From: Clostridium sp.
GTDB lineage: Bacteria > Bacillota > Clostridia > Lachnospirales > Lachnospiraceae
Direction of reading: 5' to 3'
DNA length: 48,588 nt
Assembly: GCA_023664385.1 (NCBI GenBank)
Contig: JAMPFU010000022.1
Coordinates: 1-48,588 of the forward strand
Position numbers and translations under genes: made by a program
Notes under the pieces: generated by a model
Database searches by the model: none
What the model saw: the letters and a program-made list of their open reading frames with translations, nothing else
Told to the model about the DNA's origin: nothing
Shown: positions 1 through 7,879 of the stretch, in pieces
Layout: every line of letters starts with the position of its first letter
How positions within the stretch are numbered: position 1 is the first letter of the stretch

Positions 1-33
1 AAGATTGACTTGTACGGCAGTTACGAAGAATAG
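1..33 (+). CDS. C-terminal tail of an upstream gene (partial)
   Basis: Frame 1 is open from the first base and ends at TAG 31-33, giving ten residues ending in Tyr-Glu-Glu. It may be the end of a gene that starts before the window. Ten residues cannot identify a family, and the frame could be open by chance. Confidence 0.3.
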   Translation, partial: KIDLYGSYEE

Positions 34-85
34 AAGATATGTAAGGGTTGAATGATGTAAGGTGGGAAAAACTTATTCGTAGAAA

Positions 86-133
86 TTAACTTAACCATCC
101 CTGACTATTTTTGTTAGGATATGGTTAAGTTAA
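86..133. repeat. 13-bp perfect inverted repeat (hairpin)
   Basis: TTAACTTAACCAT at 86-98 is matched exactly by ATGGTTAAGTTAA at 121-133. A shorter inner pairing (CCTGA with TTAGG) extends the stem. It lies about 50 nt after the first stop codon. It may be a terminator or processing site for the upstream gene, but the run of T after it is short (CTTTT at 139-143). An operator is the alternative. Confidence 0.55.
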
Positions 134-139
134 GGAATC

Positions 140-570
140 TTTTGAGTATCTGTTGAAAATGCGGAAGCCATAGTGCGCATGAAGGAAATAGCATAAGGCA
201 AGATGGATGCTGACTAATGGGCAAAAGACTTGAACTGATTTTGGACTAATTTGAACTAAATGTTGGACTAAATCAAAAAAAGATTAAGTTAATAGTCGTG
301 TCAAAATAGCGTAAAAGGATATGAACTTGATAAGTATCATGAATATCTGTCGAAGGTTTCTTTCATGTGTATAATGGTGACATCCATGTCTGTTTTGGAA
401 TAACTGTTACGGTTGTTAAAATGTGAGTGGCGTAGTTTATACAGAAACTGCCGAAAGGTTCAAAATAATGTTGGTATACACCTTTTTTTCCTGAATAGTA
501 AACCGAGATTCCCGGCAGAAAGGGAAATACAGATACAAACAGAATAAAACAGAGAAAGCGACGCTACAAA
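140..570. other. Gene-free transcribed stretch, no recognised content
   Basis: No reading frame above about 60 codons is seen on either strand. An imperfect 21-22 bp direct repeat is visible: TTGAACT at 230 and 251, each followed by TTGGACTA at 241 and 263. Because a strong terminator closes the stretch at 571-603, it may belong to a long 3' untranslated region or a small RNA. Confidence 0.35.
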
Positions 571-604
571 AACAGGAGGAGCAGAAATGTTCTTCCTGTT
601 TTTA
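571..604 (+). terminator. Intrinsic terminator with GAAA tetraloop
   Basis: A 13-bp stem (571-583 paired with 588-600, two G-T pairs) is capped by a GAAA tetraloop at 584-587 and followed by five T. This is a textbook rho-independent terminator on the plus strand, yet no coding gene ends within 500 nt upstream. Confidence 0.8.
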
Positions 605-610
605 TATGGG

Positions 611-710
611 AGAAAAAATGGGAAAGCTGATACAAAAGTGGAATTTCAGGTACAAAATTTGAAGGTCGCTTTCAAAATGTGAATTTTGATTACAAAACGG
701 GAAAGTCGGT
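611..710. repeat. Five phased 20-bp imperfect direct repeats
   Basis: Five units start at 611, 631, 651, 671 and 691, each exactly 20 bp, with core pattern TACAAAA then GAA (first unit AGAAAAAA, fourth TTCAAAA). There are no indels between units. Twenty bp is close to two helical turns, which would put the cores on one face of the DNA. Tandem activator or repressor sites for the gene at 963 are plausible. No regulator family is recognised. Confidence 0.65.
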
Positions 711-799
711 TTGCAATCGAGCTTTTCTTTCCTTCATACAAGTAAAATTTACATGAAACAGGGTAAATATTACAGGACCCCGATTTTGATGTCAAAATT

Positions 800-808
800 T
801 GTTATAAT
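800..808 (+). promoter_or_regulatory. Extended -10 promoter of the repeat-protein operon
   Basis: TG-T-TATAAT at 800-808 is a consensus extended -10 box. No -35 box is visible at 16-18 bp, which fits a promoter needing an activator. The predicted start near 815 leaves a leader of about 150 nt before the gene at 963, whose ribosome site AAAGGAGAAGG is strong. Confidence 0.55.
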
Positions 809-962
809 ATGGCAAGCTGTAGTATTAGGGAAGTGTTGCATGTTAAAAGTATACGAGACAGACACTATAACTATATCTAATAACAGGCGGTTATACCTTA
901 TATACGACAGTTTATGCAAGAGCTGTAACTTATAAAAAGGAATTTGAAAGGAGAAGGTAATT

Positions 963-1865
963 ATGCAAAACGAGTATGTTGTGTTGGAGGGAAAAATTTT
1001 TGTCGTAGAGCTTTTATCATATATGGGCTCTACAAATTATGGATGGTGTATTTCAAAGCTGCCAGAGGAAATTATTGTCATGGGAACAGAAAATGTTTCT
1101 GTGGGCGGCAATTATAATACAACATTGTTGCAAAGATTTTATTTTGGAGTGGTAGCTAAAGAGGAGCAAGATGCGGATATTTCATTTACACTGAGAAACT
1201 GGTCAAATTTAGATGATGTAGCAGATAATTTTACGGCAAAGGTAAAGATTCGTAAAAGTGACTCGGAGGAATTTGCTTCTTACAGTGAGAAGGCGGCAAA
1301 AGTTATAATGCCGTATGGGCTTATGTGTCCTGATAGTGGTGTACAAAATTCCCGTCAGGATTATGGCTTGCCGTATGGTGGTATGAATTTTAATCCTTTA
1401 CATGTAGCATATGGGGTACCGTGTGGTTTTAATTTGCAAAATGCTAATACGGGATATGCTTCTACATATATGGGACAGGAGGCAAATTTAAAGTATGGCT
1501 ATCCATGTAGTATGCAGGAGGCAAACTTAAAGTATGGCTATCCATATAGTATGCAGGAGGCGAACTTAAAGTATGGCTATCCATGTAGTATGCAGGAGGC
1601 AAATTTAAAGTATGGCTATCCATATAGTATGCAGGAGGCAAATTTAAAGTATGGCTATCCATGTAGTGTGCAGGAGGCAAATTTAAAGTATGGCTATCCA
1701 TGTAGTATGCAGGAGGCAAATTTGAAGTATGGCTATCCATATAGTATGCAGGAAGTAAACCTAAAATACGGCTATCCGTTTGGTATGCAGGATGCAAATC
1801 TAAAATATGGTTATCCATGCATGGAAAGCACAAATGAAGCACGCATATATTCAGTCCCAATTTAG
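963..1865 (+). CDS. Chagasin-like domain protein with nine 13-residue tandem repeats; putative multi-core RiPP precursor
   Basis: 300 aa, no signal peptide. Residues 8-95 resemble the I42/chagasin inhibitor fold: GSTNYGW at 22-28 in place of NPTTGYxW, VGGN at 47-50, a beta-rich stretch, then RNW at 78-80 in place of RPW. After a linker, residues 171-287 are nine head-to-tail 13-mers of the form MQEANLKYGYPCS. The residue after Pro runs C, Y, C, Y, C, C, Y, F, C. Degenerate copies (YGLPYGGM, YGVPCGF) sit at 134-156. The next gene is a radical SAM/SPASM enzyme 64 nt downstream. This order (folded leader, repeated Tyr/Cys core, maturase) suggests a precursor whose repeats are each modified, though I do not recognise a described family. 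The fold call rests on motif spacing only. An unmodified repeat adhesin-like protein is the alternative. Confidence 0.8.
   Translation: MQNEYVVLEGKIFVVELLSYMGSTNYGWCISKLPEEIIVMGTENVSVGGNYNTTLLQRFYFGVVAKEEQDADISFTLRNWSNLDDVADNFTAKVKIRKSDSEEFASYSEKAAKVIMPYGLMCPDSGVQNSRQDYGLPYGGMNFNPLHVAYGVPCGFNLQNANTGYASTYMGQEANLKYGYPCSMQEANLKYGYPYSMQEANLKYGYPCSMQEANLKYGYPYSMQEANLKYGYPCSVQEANLKYGYPCSMQEANLKYGYPYSMQEVNLKYGYPFGMQDANLKYGYPCMESTNEARIYSVPI
1473..1823 (+). repeat. 39-bp tandem repeat, nine units, coding
   Basis: Nine 39-bp units encode the 13-residue repeats of the gene at 963. Units 1-7 are almost identical in DNA, differing mainly at the Cys/Tyr codon, while units 8-9 carry more synonymous changes (AAATACGG, CCGTTT). 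The pattern points to recent expansion or homogenisation of the 5' units, with older copies at the 3' edge. Confidence 0.95.
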
Positions 1866-1869
1866 GGGT

Positions 1870-1911
1870 TGTCAGCTCATTTGATGAAAGCAAATTTGGG
1901 ATGGACTGACA
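1870..1911 (+). promoter_or_regulatory. Intercistronic hairpin carrying a recurrent 21-nt element
   Basis: TGTCAGCTCATTT pairs with GGGATGGACTGACA as a 13-bp stem with one mismatch around a loop containing GAAAGCAAATT. No U-tract follows, so it is not a terminator. It lies between the stop codon at 1865 and the ribosome site of the radical SAM gene. It could stabilise the upstream message or reduce read-through, keeping precursor above enzyme. Positions 1887-1907 recur upstream of two other genes (see 20116 and 21660). Confidence 0.6.
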
Positions 1912-1929
1912 TTTAAAAGGAGGAAGCTT

Positions 1930-3357
1930 ATGAAATATCAGCCAATTACTTGTGTATGGGAAGTGACAATGGGGTGCAATATGCGGTGTGGACACTGCGG
2001 TTCTTCCTGTGCAGAGCCTTTGGAGGGTGAATTAACTACGGAAGAAGCCTTAGATTTATGTGACCAGATTGCAAGCTTAGGGCTTAAGTGGGTTACATTA
2101 TCAGGAGGCGAACCGCTTATTAGAAAAGATATTACGGAGCTTGTAAAAAGGTTGTCTGACAGGGGCGTTGCTGTCAATATGATTACCAATGGACTGCTTC
2201 TTGATAGAGCTATGGCTGAAAAGTTAAAAGAAAGTGGAATAGTAACACTTGCGATCAGCATTGATGGAACCAAAGAAATTCACGATGAGATTCGCAAGAA
2301 CGGTGCCTTTGACAATGCAAAGAAATGCTTTCAATACATGAAAGAGCTGGGTATCAAAAGCGGAGTTGTTACAACCATTACAAATAAAAATATAGATACT
2401 CTTGGAGAGTTGAAGGAAGAACTGATTGGTATGGGCGTAAAGACGTGGCAGGTACAGATAGGTCTTCCAATGGGAAATTTGAAGGAAAAACCAGATTGGC
2501 TTCTTGCACCTGAAAGAGTTACGGATATTATAGATTTCTGCTATGAAACGGCAAAAGAGGGCAGAATAAAAATTTATCCTGCGGATTGTATCGGGTATTA
2601 TACCAAAAAGGAATTAGAAGTCAAAAAAATATCGTATGAAACGGATATGGTATCTTTGTGGGATGGCTGTAATGCAGGAATCAGGGGCTTTGGGATTTTG
2701 CATGACGGAAGAATTCTCGGCTGTACATCTATTCGTGAGGAAAAATTTATTGAAAAGAAGTCCATACGGGAAAGCACACTTAAAGATATTTGGGAAAATG
2801 AAGATGCTTTTGCATGGCGCAGGAACTTTAAGAAAGCGGATTTGGATGCGAATTGTAAAAGCTGCGTCTATGGCAGTAAATGTCTGGGCGGATGTCCCAA
2901 TACCCGACTTACCATGAACGGAAGTATAAACTCCGAAAACCAGTACTGTGCATACAACCTGAAGCTGAAAGAAATGAAGAAAAAACAGCAGGAAATCACA
3001 GATAAAGAGAGGCTGTTTGAAAAAGCCAAGGTCTTGCTTAAATCTGGGATTTATCAGGAAGCTGCAATCATTTTAAACCGTGTCATAGAGCTTGAACCAA
3101 ATCATGAAAAGGCATTGGTTCTTAAAGCTTATGCAGAATATATGTGCGGCAACTATGAAATCTGCAAGGAGGATAATGAAAGAGCTTTGGAAATAAATGC
3201 AAGTAATGCGGATGCATTAAGCGGATATGCGATTGCACTTTACAATCTTGGGGATAAACAGGGCGGAATTGATAATATGAAAAGAGCAGTCGTACTTTCA
3301 GGTGGCAGACGGGACTTGCAGGAGGATTTAGCAGGAATGATAGCTGCGGTAAGTTAA
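1930..3357 (+). CDS. Radical SAM/SPASM maturase with C-terminal TPR repeats
   Basis: 475 aa. The [4Fe-4S]-SAM motif is C16-x3-C20-x2-C23, followed by the SGGEP motif at 58-62. A full seven-Cys SPASM domain follows: C247, C265 (with G260), C309-x2-C312-x5-C318-x3-C322 and C340, expected to bind two auxiliary clusters. Residues 355-475 form about three tetratricopeptide repeats. The start is fixed by AAAGGAGG 8 nt before ATG. SPASM enzymes typically modify ribosomal peptides by forming thioether, C-C or C-O links. The repeat protein immediately upstream is the obvious substrate, and the TPR tail could hold a long repetitive chain. The chemistry cannot be read from the sequence; Tyr, Pro and Cys in the repeats are candidate targets. 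Confidence 0.92.
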   Translation: MKYQPITCVWEVTMGCNMRCGHCGSSCAEPLEGELTTEEALDLCDQIASLGLKWVTLSGGEPLIRKDITELVKRLSDRGVAVNMITNGLLLDRAMAEKLKESGIVTLAISIDGTKEIHDEIRKNGAFDNAKKCFQYMKELGIKSGVVTTITNKNIDTLGELKEELIGMGVKTWQVQIGLPMGNLKEKPDWLLAPERVTDIIDFCYETAKEGRIKIYPADCIGYYTKKELEVKKISYETDMVSLWDGCNAGIRGFGILHDGRILGCTSIREEKFIEKKSIRESTLKDIWENEDAFAWRRNFKKADLDANCKSCVYGSKCLGGCPNTRLTMNGSINSENQYCAYNLKLKEMKKKQQEITDKERLFEKAKVLLKSGIYQEAAIILNRVIELEPNHEKALVLKAYAEYMCGNYEICKEDNERALEINASNADALSGYAIALYNLGDKQGGIDNMKRAVVLSGGRRDLQEDLAGMIAAVS

Positions 3358-3389
3358 GTCCATATTATTTGCATACCCCATATTTTGCA

Positions 3390-3419
3390 ATGACAAACTA
3401 GATGTGGTAGTGATATAAT
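3390..3419 (+). promoter_or_regulatory. Promoter of the HAD phosphatase
   Basis: ATGACA (3390-3395), an 18-bp spacer and TATAAT (3414-3419) preceded by TG at the extended -10 position. Transcription would start near 3427, about 30 nt before the ATG. Confidence 0.6.
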
Positions 3420-3459
3420 CAATTTACATATGAAAAGTGAAACAACTAGGAGATAAAAT

Positions 3460-4131
3460 ATGTTAAAGGCTGTCATTTTTGATTTTGATTATACGTTGGG
3501 AGATACCACAGACGGTATTGTTTTAAGTGTAAATTATGCCTTGGAAAAGCTGGGTTTTGGTGGGAGAGCCGAGGCTGACATAAGAAAGACGGTTGGATTG
3601 TCGTTAAAGGATACATTTATTGCTTTAACAGGGGTGGAAAATGAGGAACAGGCAGAGGCGTTTGCCAAACATTTCAGGGAGCAGGCGGACCTTGTTATGG
3701 TGGAAAGTGCAAAGCTGTATGCCGATACCAAGGAGGTTCTTCAGCGGTTAAAGAAAGACGGGTATAAAATCAGTATCGTGACGACGAAGTTTCGTTACAG
3801 GATTGAGCATATCTTAGACAAATTTGACGCTTCCCATTTTGTTGACTTAATTGTCGGTGCCGAGGATGTCAAAATGGAAAAACCAAGTCCTGAGGGACTG
3901 CTTTTTGCAATAGACAGCTTTAAGCTGGAAAAGGACGAAATTCTTTATGTTGGGGACAGCATTGTTGACGCAAAAACTGCCGAAAATGCACAGGCAGTTT
4001 TTGCGGGTGTCCTGACGGGAACAACTACAGCGGATGAATTTAAAAGGTACAGAAATGTTTTCATAGGGGAGCGGCTGATGGATGTTTATAATTTTATTGT
4101 GAACCGGGAATATGAAACTGGCAGCACATAA
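3460..4131 (+). CDS. HAD-superfamily phosphatase (phosphoglycolate phosphatase-like)
   Basis: 223 aa cytosolic hydrolase. Motif I DFDYT holds the nucleophile D8 and acid/base D10. Motif II Thr lies in IVTTK near 108, motif III is K141 in EKPSP, and motif IV is GDS at 165-167 with D170. An alpha-helical cap follows motif I, as in the PGP/beta-phosphoglucomutase group, so it probably removes phosphate from a small metabolite; the substrate is unknown. It has its own promoter and stands alone between the RiPP-like locus and a minus-strand pair. RBS CTAGGAGAT fits the ATG at 3460. Confidence 0.88.
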   Translation: MLKAVIFDFDYTLGDTTDGIVLSVNYALEKLGFGGRAEADIRKTVGLSLKDTFIALTGVENEEQAEAFAKHFREQADLVMVESAKLYADTKEVLQRLKKDGYKISIVTTKFRYRIEHILDKFDASHFVDLIVGAEDVKMEKPSPEGLLFAIDSFKLEKDEILYVGDSIVDAKTAENAQAVFAGVLTGTTTADEFKRYRNVFIGERLMDVYNFIVNREYETGST

Positions 4132-4209
4132 ATGGTTGCTTTAAGACAATCTATGGACACTTTAAATTTGTAAGTCTTAGTACGGTTATATTCGATTGTT
4201 GCATATTCG

Positions 4210-4830
4210 TCATTGTATGATTTTATGCTGTTTATTTAGTACAGTGGCAATCGCCTGCGGGGCACATTTATTTATCTCGTGTCCTGCGTTAGGGATAATA
4301 TGTAATTCGGCTTGTGGTAGAAGCCTGCTTAATTGCTTTGATGCCTTTCGGTTTGCTTTATCCCTATCGCCGCATATAATTGTTGTGGGACATGTAATGT
4401 TATTCAGGTTGTTGGAAAAATCCAGTTGTCTCATGGAATGTGATAATTGGATGATATTGTTTTTTGTCATTCCCATATTTTCAAACACCTTCTTTGGCAT
4501 ACAGCGAAATAAAACATTCTGAAAATCTATCAGCCGACTTGGAACCTTGTATTGTACCCCGATTAATATGAGTGATGCTACGTTGTCCCCGTGTCGGATG
4601 GTATAATCCAGTGCAAGCAGTGCACCGAGAGAAAGCCCGCAGAGGCAAAGCGGCTGTGTTGTGGACGCATACCGTTTCTCAAGCTCTGACAGTATGTGAG
4701 AATAAGTAATGTGTTCTTTTGCAGGAGAAAAAAGCCAAGGGCAGTCAATATCTGAAAATGAAGCTTGACTGATTACAGCCTGCCAGTCCTGTGGGGTCTG
4801 TCCTAAACCGTGTAAAAGAATCGTTTTCAT
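4210..4830 (-). CDS. Alpha/beta hydrolase
   Basis: 206 aa. The oxyanion strand HGLGQ (7-11), nucleophile elbow GLSLG with S67, acid in GDRD (155-158) and H184 in AGHE form a classical Ser-Asp-His triad. Its ATG lies 2 nt after the stop of the upstream XRE-membrane gene, so the two are co-transcribed on the minus strand. The substrate is unknown. It is slightly shorter than typical hydrolases, with a small cap. Confidence 0.87.
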   Translation of the reverse strand: MKTILLHGLGQTPQDWQAVISQASFSDIDCPWLFSPAKEHITYSHILSELEKRYASTTQPLCLCGLSLGALLALDYTIRHGDNVASLILIGVQYKVPSRLIDFQNVLFRCMPKKVFENMGMTKNNIIQLSHSMRQLDFSNNLNNITCPTTIICGDRDKANRKASKQLSRLLPQAELHIIPNAGHEINKCAPQAIATVLNKQHKIIQ

Positions 4831-4832
4831 GT

Positions 4833-5624
4833 TTATGCTTCCTCCTTTTTGTGGCAGGAAAGCCAGTCAAGACCAAAGCAGACGAGAGATAATGCAAAGG
4901 TAATCACGCTGTTGAATATGTCCGAAGTAAAGTCTGTCTGATTTTTCGGGATAAGTGCAACTGAAATATGGGTGATGACAATTGCAACAGGGATAATCAC
5001 CAGTAAGGTAAAGCCGAGTGCTCTCCACAAATGTGTGCTGCATTTGCAGAAAATGCCATATATTATCCAAATTGTAGCAATTGTGACAAGCGAAATGCAG
5101 GCACCTAAGGTGAAAATCACTGGTTTGTGTAAAAGAAATGCAAGTCCTGCCAATAGAGGAATTGGAACAATGCTGACTACAAGTAAGGTTTTCTGAACGA
5201 GCCTTGTTTTTGCAATGAAAGCAGGAAGCATCATAAACCATGCTGCGGTAATTGACAAAGTGGCAATGATTGACCATGATAATCCACTGCCTGTAAAATA
5301 ATCGCAAATCAGGCATACACAAATGGCAATCAGCATTGACACGGACAGAATTGTCAAAATAATGCGTTTTGCTTTTTCAGATATCGGATGGGTTCGTTTT
5401 TTTAATTGCGGTTCATGGGCTTCCATGATTTCATTTTTGATAAGATAATCAGTGGAAACATTGAAAATGTTACTGAGAGCAACGATAAAATCCAAATCAG
5501 GATTCGATTGCCCGAGCTCCCATTTTGAAATGGTCTGTCTTGTTACATTTACCAGTTCGGCGAGTGCTTCCTGTGAAAGACCTTTTTGTTTTCTTAAATT
5601 TTGTATTTTTGCTCCAAGTGTCAT
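4833..5624 (-). CDS. XRE-family HTH regulator with membrane domain
   Basis: 263 aa from the chosen ATG at 5624, which follows GGGAGGAGCC; an in-frame ATG at 5639 has no ribosome site. Residues 1-60 form a Cro/CI helix-turn-helix with [20 protein letters not shown] linker is followed by about six hydrophobic helices (roughly 85-255). Membrane-tethered XRE proteins of this kind sense envelope or membrane signals. The co-transcribed hydrolase is the likely partner or target. A second, smaller XRE-TM protein is at 47116. Confidence 0.85.
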   Translation of the reverse strand: MTLGAKIQNLRKQKGLSQEALAELVNVTRQTISKWELGQSNPDLDFIVALSNIFNVSTDYLIKNEIMEAHEPQLKKRTHPISEKAKRIILTILSVSMLIAICVCLICDYFTGSGLSWSIIATLSITAAWFMMLPAFIAKTRLVQKTLLVVSIVPIPLLAGLAFLLHKPVIFTLGACISLVTIATIWIIYGIFCKCSTHLWRALGFTLLVIIPVAIVITHISVALIPKNQTDFTSDIFNSVITFALSLVCFGLDWLSCHKKEEA

Positions 5625-5658
5625 ATTGGCTCCTCCCATTCTTGTTTATTTTGAAAAT

Positions 5659-5667
5659 AGTATAGCA
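5659..5667 (-). promoter_or_regulatory. Extended -10 promoter of the XRE-hydrolase pair
   Basis: On the minus strand TGC-TATACT lies 35-40 nt before the ATG at 5624, with no clear -35 box. The regulator could act on its own promoter, but no operator was identified. Confidence 0.4.
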
Positions 5668-5844
5668 GACAAGAGATTTTGTTTCTACCAACTTAAGCTG
5701 GAAATACCGCAATGAATTGTTGCAAAGGGCTTTTCTGTTTTAAATACAGATTATAAAACCTGTAAATTAGTATCAACTTAAATGGTACGATAAGTTGTAC
5801 AATAAATGTAAGGTAAGCGAAAAATATGCTGAAAACTCGATACA

Positions 5845-5873
5845 TTGACGTACTAAAATAAATATTATATAAT
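5845..5873 (+). promoter_or_regulatory. Promoter of the chemoreceptor gene
   Basis: TTGACG (5845-5850), a 17-bp spacer and TATAAT (5868-5873) make a near-consensus sigma-A promoter. The leader to the ATG is about 160 nt, longer than needed for translation alone. Confidence 0.65.
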
Positions 5874-5883
5874 TTACTCTATG

Positions 5884-6042
5884 GTAGCTCTGAGGTCGTA
5901 CAATGTCGGAGCTAATTGCTTTTGAATAAAATTAAGAAACCATACGAACCGCGTGGGGGGGGTAGAACGCATACTGTAAATCGAAGGGGTAACGTAAATT
6001 CTAGAGCAAAAAATCTATATTGGAAAGGAATATGAAAAGCAA
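5884..6042 (+). promoter_or_regulatory. Structured leader of the chemoreceptor with G8 tract and mini-ORF
   Basis: AGCTCTGA and TCGGAGCT (5885-5912) form an 8-bp hairpin with one G-T pair. Eight consecutive G follow at 5955-5962. A four-codon ORF (ATG at 6032, TGA at 6044-6046) lies behind the ribosome site GGAAAGGA and overlaps the receptor start. No known riboswitch class was recognised. Translation of the receptor may be coupled to the mini-ORF. Confidence 0.4.
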
Positions 6043-7737
6043 ATGAAGATGAGAACAAAAATTCTTACCATGGTAATAATACCACTATTTTTGTTGGGTG
6101 TTGTTACAATCGTAGTCAGTAATCTTCGTATCAATGATGTAGTGACGTCCAGTATTAAAAATGGTTTGCGGGGAGCAGCAGTTTCGACTAGAGATACAAT
6201 CACTTATTCTGACGAAGGTAAGTTTCATGTAGACGAAAATGGAAATCTCTATAAGGGAGAAACCAACATTACGGAAAACAACCAAATTGCAGACAATATT
6301 CAGGAAGCGACACAGATGGATATAACAGTTTTCTATGGAGATACCCGTTATATGACATCCATCTGTAATGAGGATGGAAGCCGTGTTTTGGGAACGAAAG
6401 CAGGAGATGCCGTAATAAAGACGGTTTTGGAAAATGGGAAAGAATATTTTTCAAAAGATGTTGATGTTTTGGGACAGAAATATTATGGCTATTATGTGCC
6501 AATGTATGAAGGCGATGAAATTGTAGGTATGATTTTTGCAGGAATGCCACAAAAGGATGCAAGGGCACAAATTATGCAGATTATCTCAGCCATAATTGGT
6601 ATCATTGCGGTCATGGGTGTTATTTGTATCGTTCTTTTAATTTTGGAAATCAACAAGCTTGTCCGGGCGCTTCATAAGGGCTCTGAGGCATTGGATCAGG
6701 TGGCAGAAGGACAATTAAATATTGTATTGGATGAAGCAGTGGTTCAAAGACCAGATGAAATCGGTCAGATTACACGTGCAATTGCAAAGCTGAAGGAAAG
6801 TCAGACTGCAATTATTCGGACGATGAAAGAGCAAAGCAATTCATTGAATATGACATCTGAATACTTAAACCAAAAGACAAAAGATGCAACAACAGCCGTA
6901 TCACAGGTAGAAAAAGCGGTTGAGGAGGTTGCGCAGGGAGCGACAAGTCAGGCGGAAGAAACCCAGTCGGCTTCTGACAATGTGGTTTATATGGGAGATA
7001 TGGTTGAAGAAACAGCAAAAGAAGTTGAAACCATGTATGAAAATACGCAAGAAATGCAGACGCTTGGACAGGAAGCATTTAATACACTGCATGAGTTAAA
7101 GGATATCAATGCACAAGCAACGGAATCCATTGAGGTAATCTATGAGCAGACCAATATGACAAATGAGTCCGCTCAAAAAATCAAGGAGGCAACTGCTTTG
7201 ATTACATCAATTGCATCAGAGACAAACCTGTTATCCCTGAATGCATCCATAGAGGCAGCAAGAGCCGGAGAACAAGGCAGAGGCTTTGCAGTGGTGGCAA
7301 CTCAAATTCAACAGTTAGCGGAACAGTCTAATGCTTCGGCAAGTCAGATTGAGGAAATTATTTCTTACTTAATTAATGATTCTGATAAAGCCGTAAAAAC
7401 AATGGATGTTGTGAAGGATATTATGAATAGGCAAAATGAAAATATGGTTCAGATGAACGTACGATTCCAAAAAGTAATTACTGGAATTGAGGAATCCCTA
7501 AAATCTATGAACCGCATTTCAGAAAAAACAAAAAATTTGGATGACGCAAGGGTAACTGTAGTTGATACCGTCCAAAGCCTGACGGCGATTGCAGAGGAAA
7601 ATGCAGCCAGCACGGAAGAAACCTTTGCTTCCATGATAGAAATTAACAATATCATTACCAGTATTTCAGAGAAAGCGGATGAATTAAAGCAAATAGCAAG
7701 TGAGATTGATGAGAGTATGGAGATATTTAATCTTTAA
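6043..7737 (+). CDS. Methyl-accepting chemotaxis protein with Cache sensor
   Basis: 564 aa inner-membrane receptor. TM1 is at about 7-26, an extracytoplasmic single-Cache-like domain at about 30-175 (ending [21 protein letters not shown]), TM2 near 180-205, then a HAMP segment and a long coiled-coil signalling domain. The conserved hairpin tip [16 protein letters not shown] lies near 404-419, where CheA and CheW bind. The ligand is unknown; Cache domains usually bind small organic acids or amino acids. It is a stand-alone chemoreceptor, which implies a motile host with a chemotaxis system elsewhere. An alternative start at 6049 would remove two residues. Confidence 0.93.
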   Translation: MKMRTKILTMVIIPLFLLGVVTIVVSNLRINDVVTSSIKNGLRGAAVSTRDTITYSDEGKFHVDENGNLYKGETNITENNQIADNIQEATQMDITVFYGDTRYMTSICNEDGSRVLGTKAGDAVIKTVLENGKEYFSKDVDVLGQKYYGYYVPMYEGDEIVGMIFAGMPQKDARAQIMQIISAIIGIIAVMGVICIVLLILEINKLVRALHKGSEALDQVAEGQLNIVLDEAVVQRPDEIGQITRAIAKLKESQTAIIRTMKEQSNSLNMTSEYLNQKTKDATTAVSQVEKAVEEVAQGATSQAEETQSASDNVVYMGDMVEETAKEVETMYENTQEMQTLGQEAFNTLHELKDINAQATESIEVIYEQTNMTNESAQKIKEATALITSIASETNLLSLNASIEAARAGEQGRGFAVVATQIQQLAEQSNASASQIEEIISYLINDSDKAVKTMDVVKDIMNRQNENMVQMNVRFQKVITGIEESLKSMNRISEKTKNLDDARVTVVDTVQSLTAIAEENAASTEETFASMIEINNIITSISEKADELKQIASEIDESMEIFNL

Positions 7738-7773
7738 TGGGAAAATAGTGCTCATGCTTGGCAATCCACCAAA

Positions 7774-7790
7774 GTAAACTCAAGGTAAAC
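7774..7790. promoter_or_regulatory. 11-bp-phased direct repeat upstream of the ABC transporter
   Basis: GTAAAC at 7774-7779 and again at 7785-7790, exactly one helical turn apart, resembles the tandem half-sites of OmpR-family response regulators. The ABC operon is next to two such regulators. Confidence 0.4.
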
Positions 7791-7879
7791 AAAAGAATAA
7801 AAAAACTTTACGAAAGTGATACTCCGGCTTACTAAAATAAAATAATCAAATTTTATTTAGGCAACTTGGAGGAACGTCA

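Noticed and set aside
711-935. 74-aa frame upstream of the repeat protein
   Set aside because: It covers the promoter and leader, starts without a ribosome site and has no coding character.
1473-1823. CRISPR-like array
   Set aside because: The repeats are head to tail without unique spacers and are in frame with a protein.
1473-1823. Internal start sites: each repeat contains an in-frame ATG and AGGAGG
   Set aside because: The AGGAGG follows rather than precedes the ATG within each unit, and the next ATG is about 30 nt away, so internal initiation is unlikely.
1462-1995. 177-aa minus-strand frame across the repeats
   Set aside because: It exists only because the 39-bp repeat keeps all frames open. 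It has no ribosome site and overlaps two strong plus-strand genes.
5884-6042. c-di-GMP riboswitch before the chemoreceptor
   Set aside because: The conserved core of class I or II (for example CACGCAAAGG) is absent.
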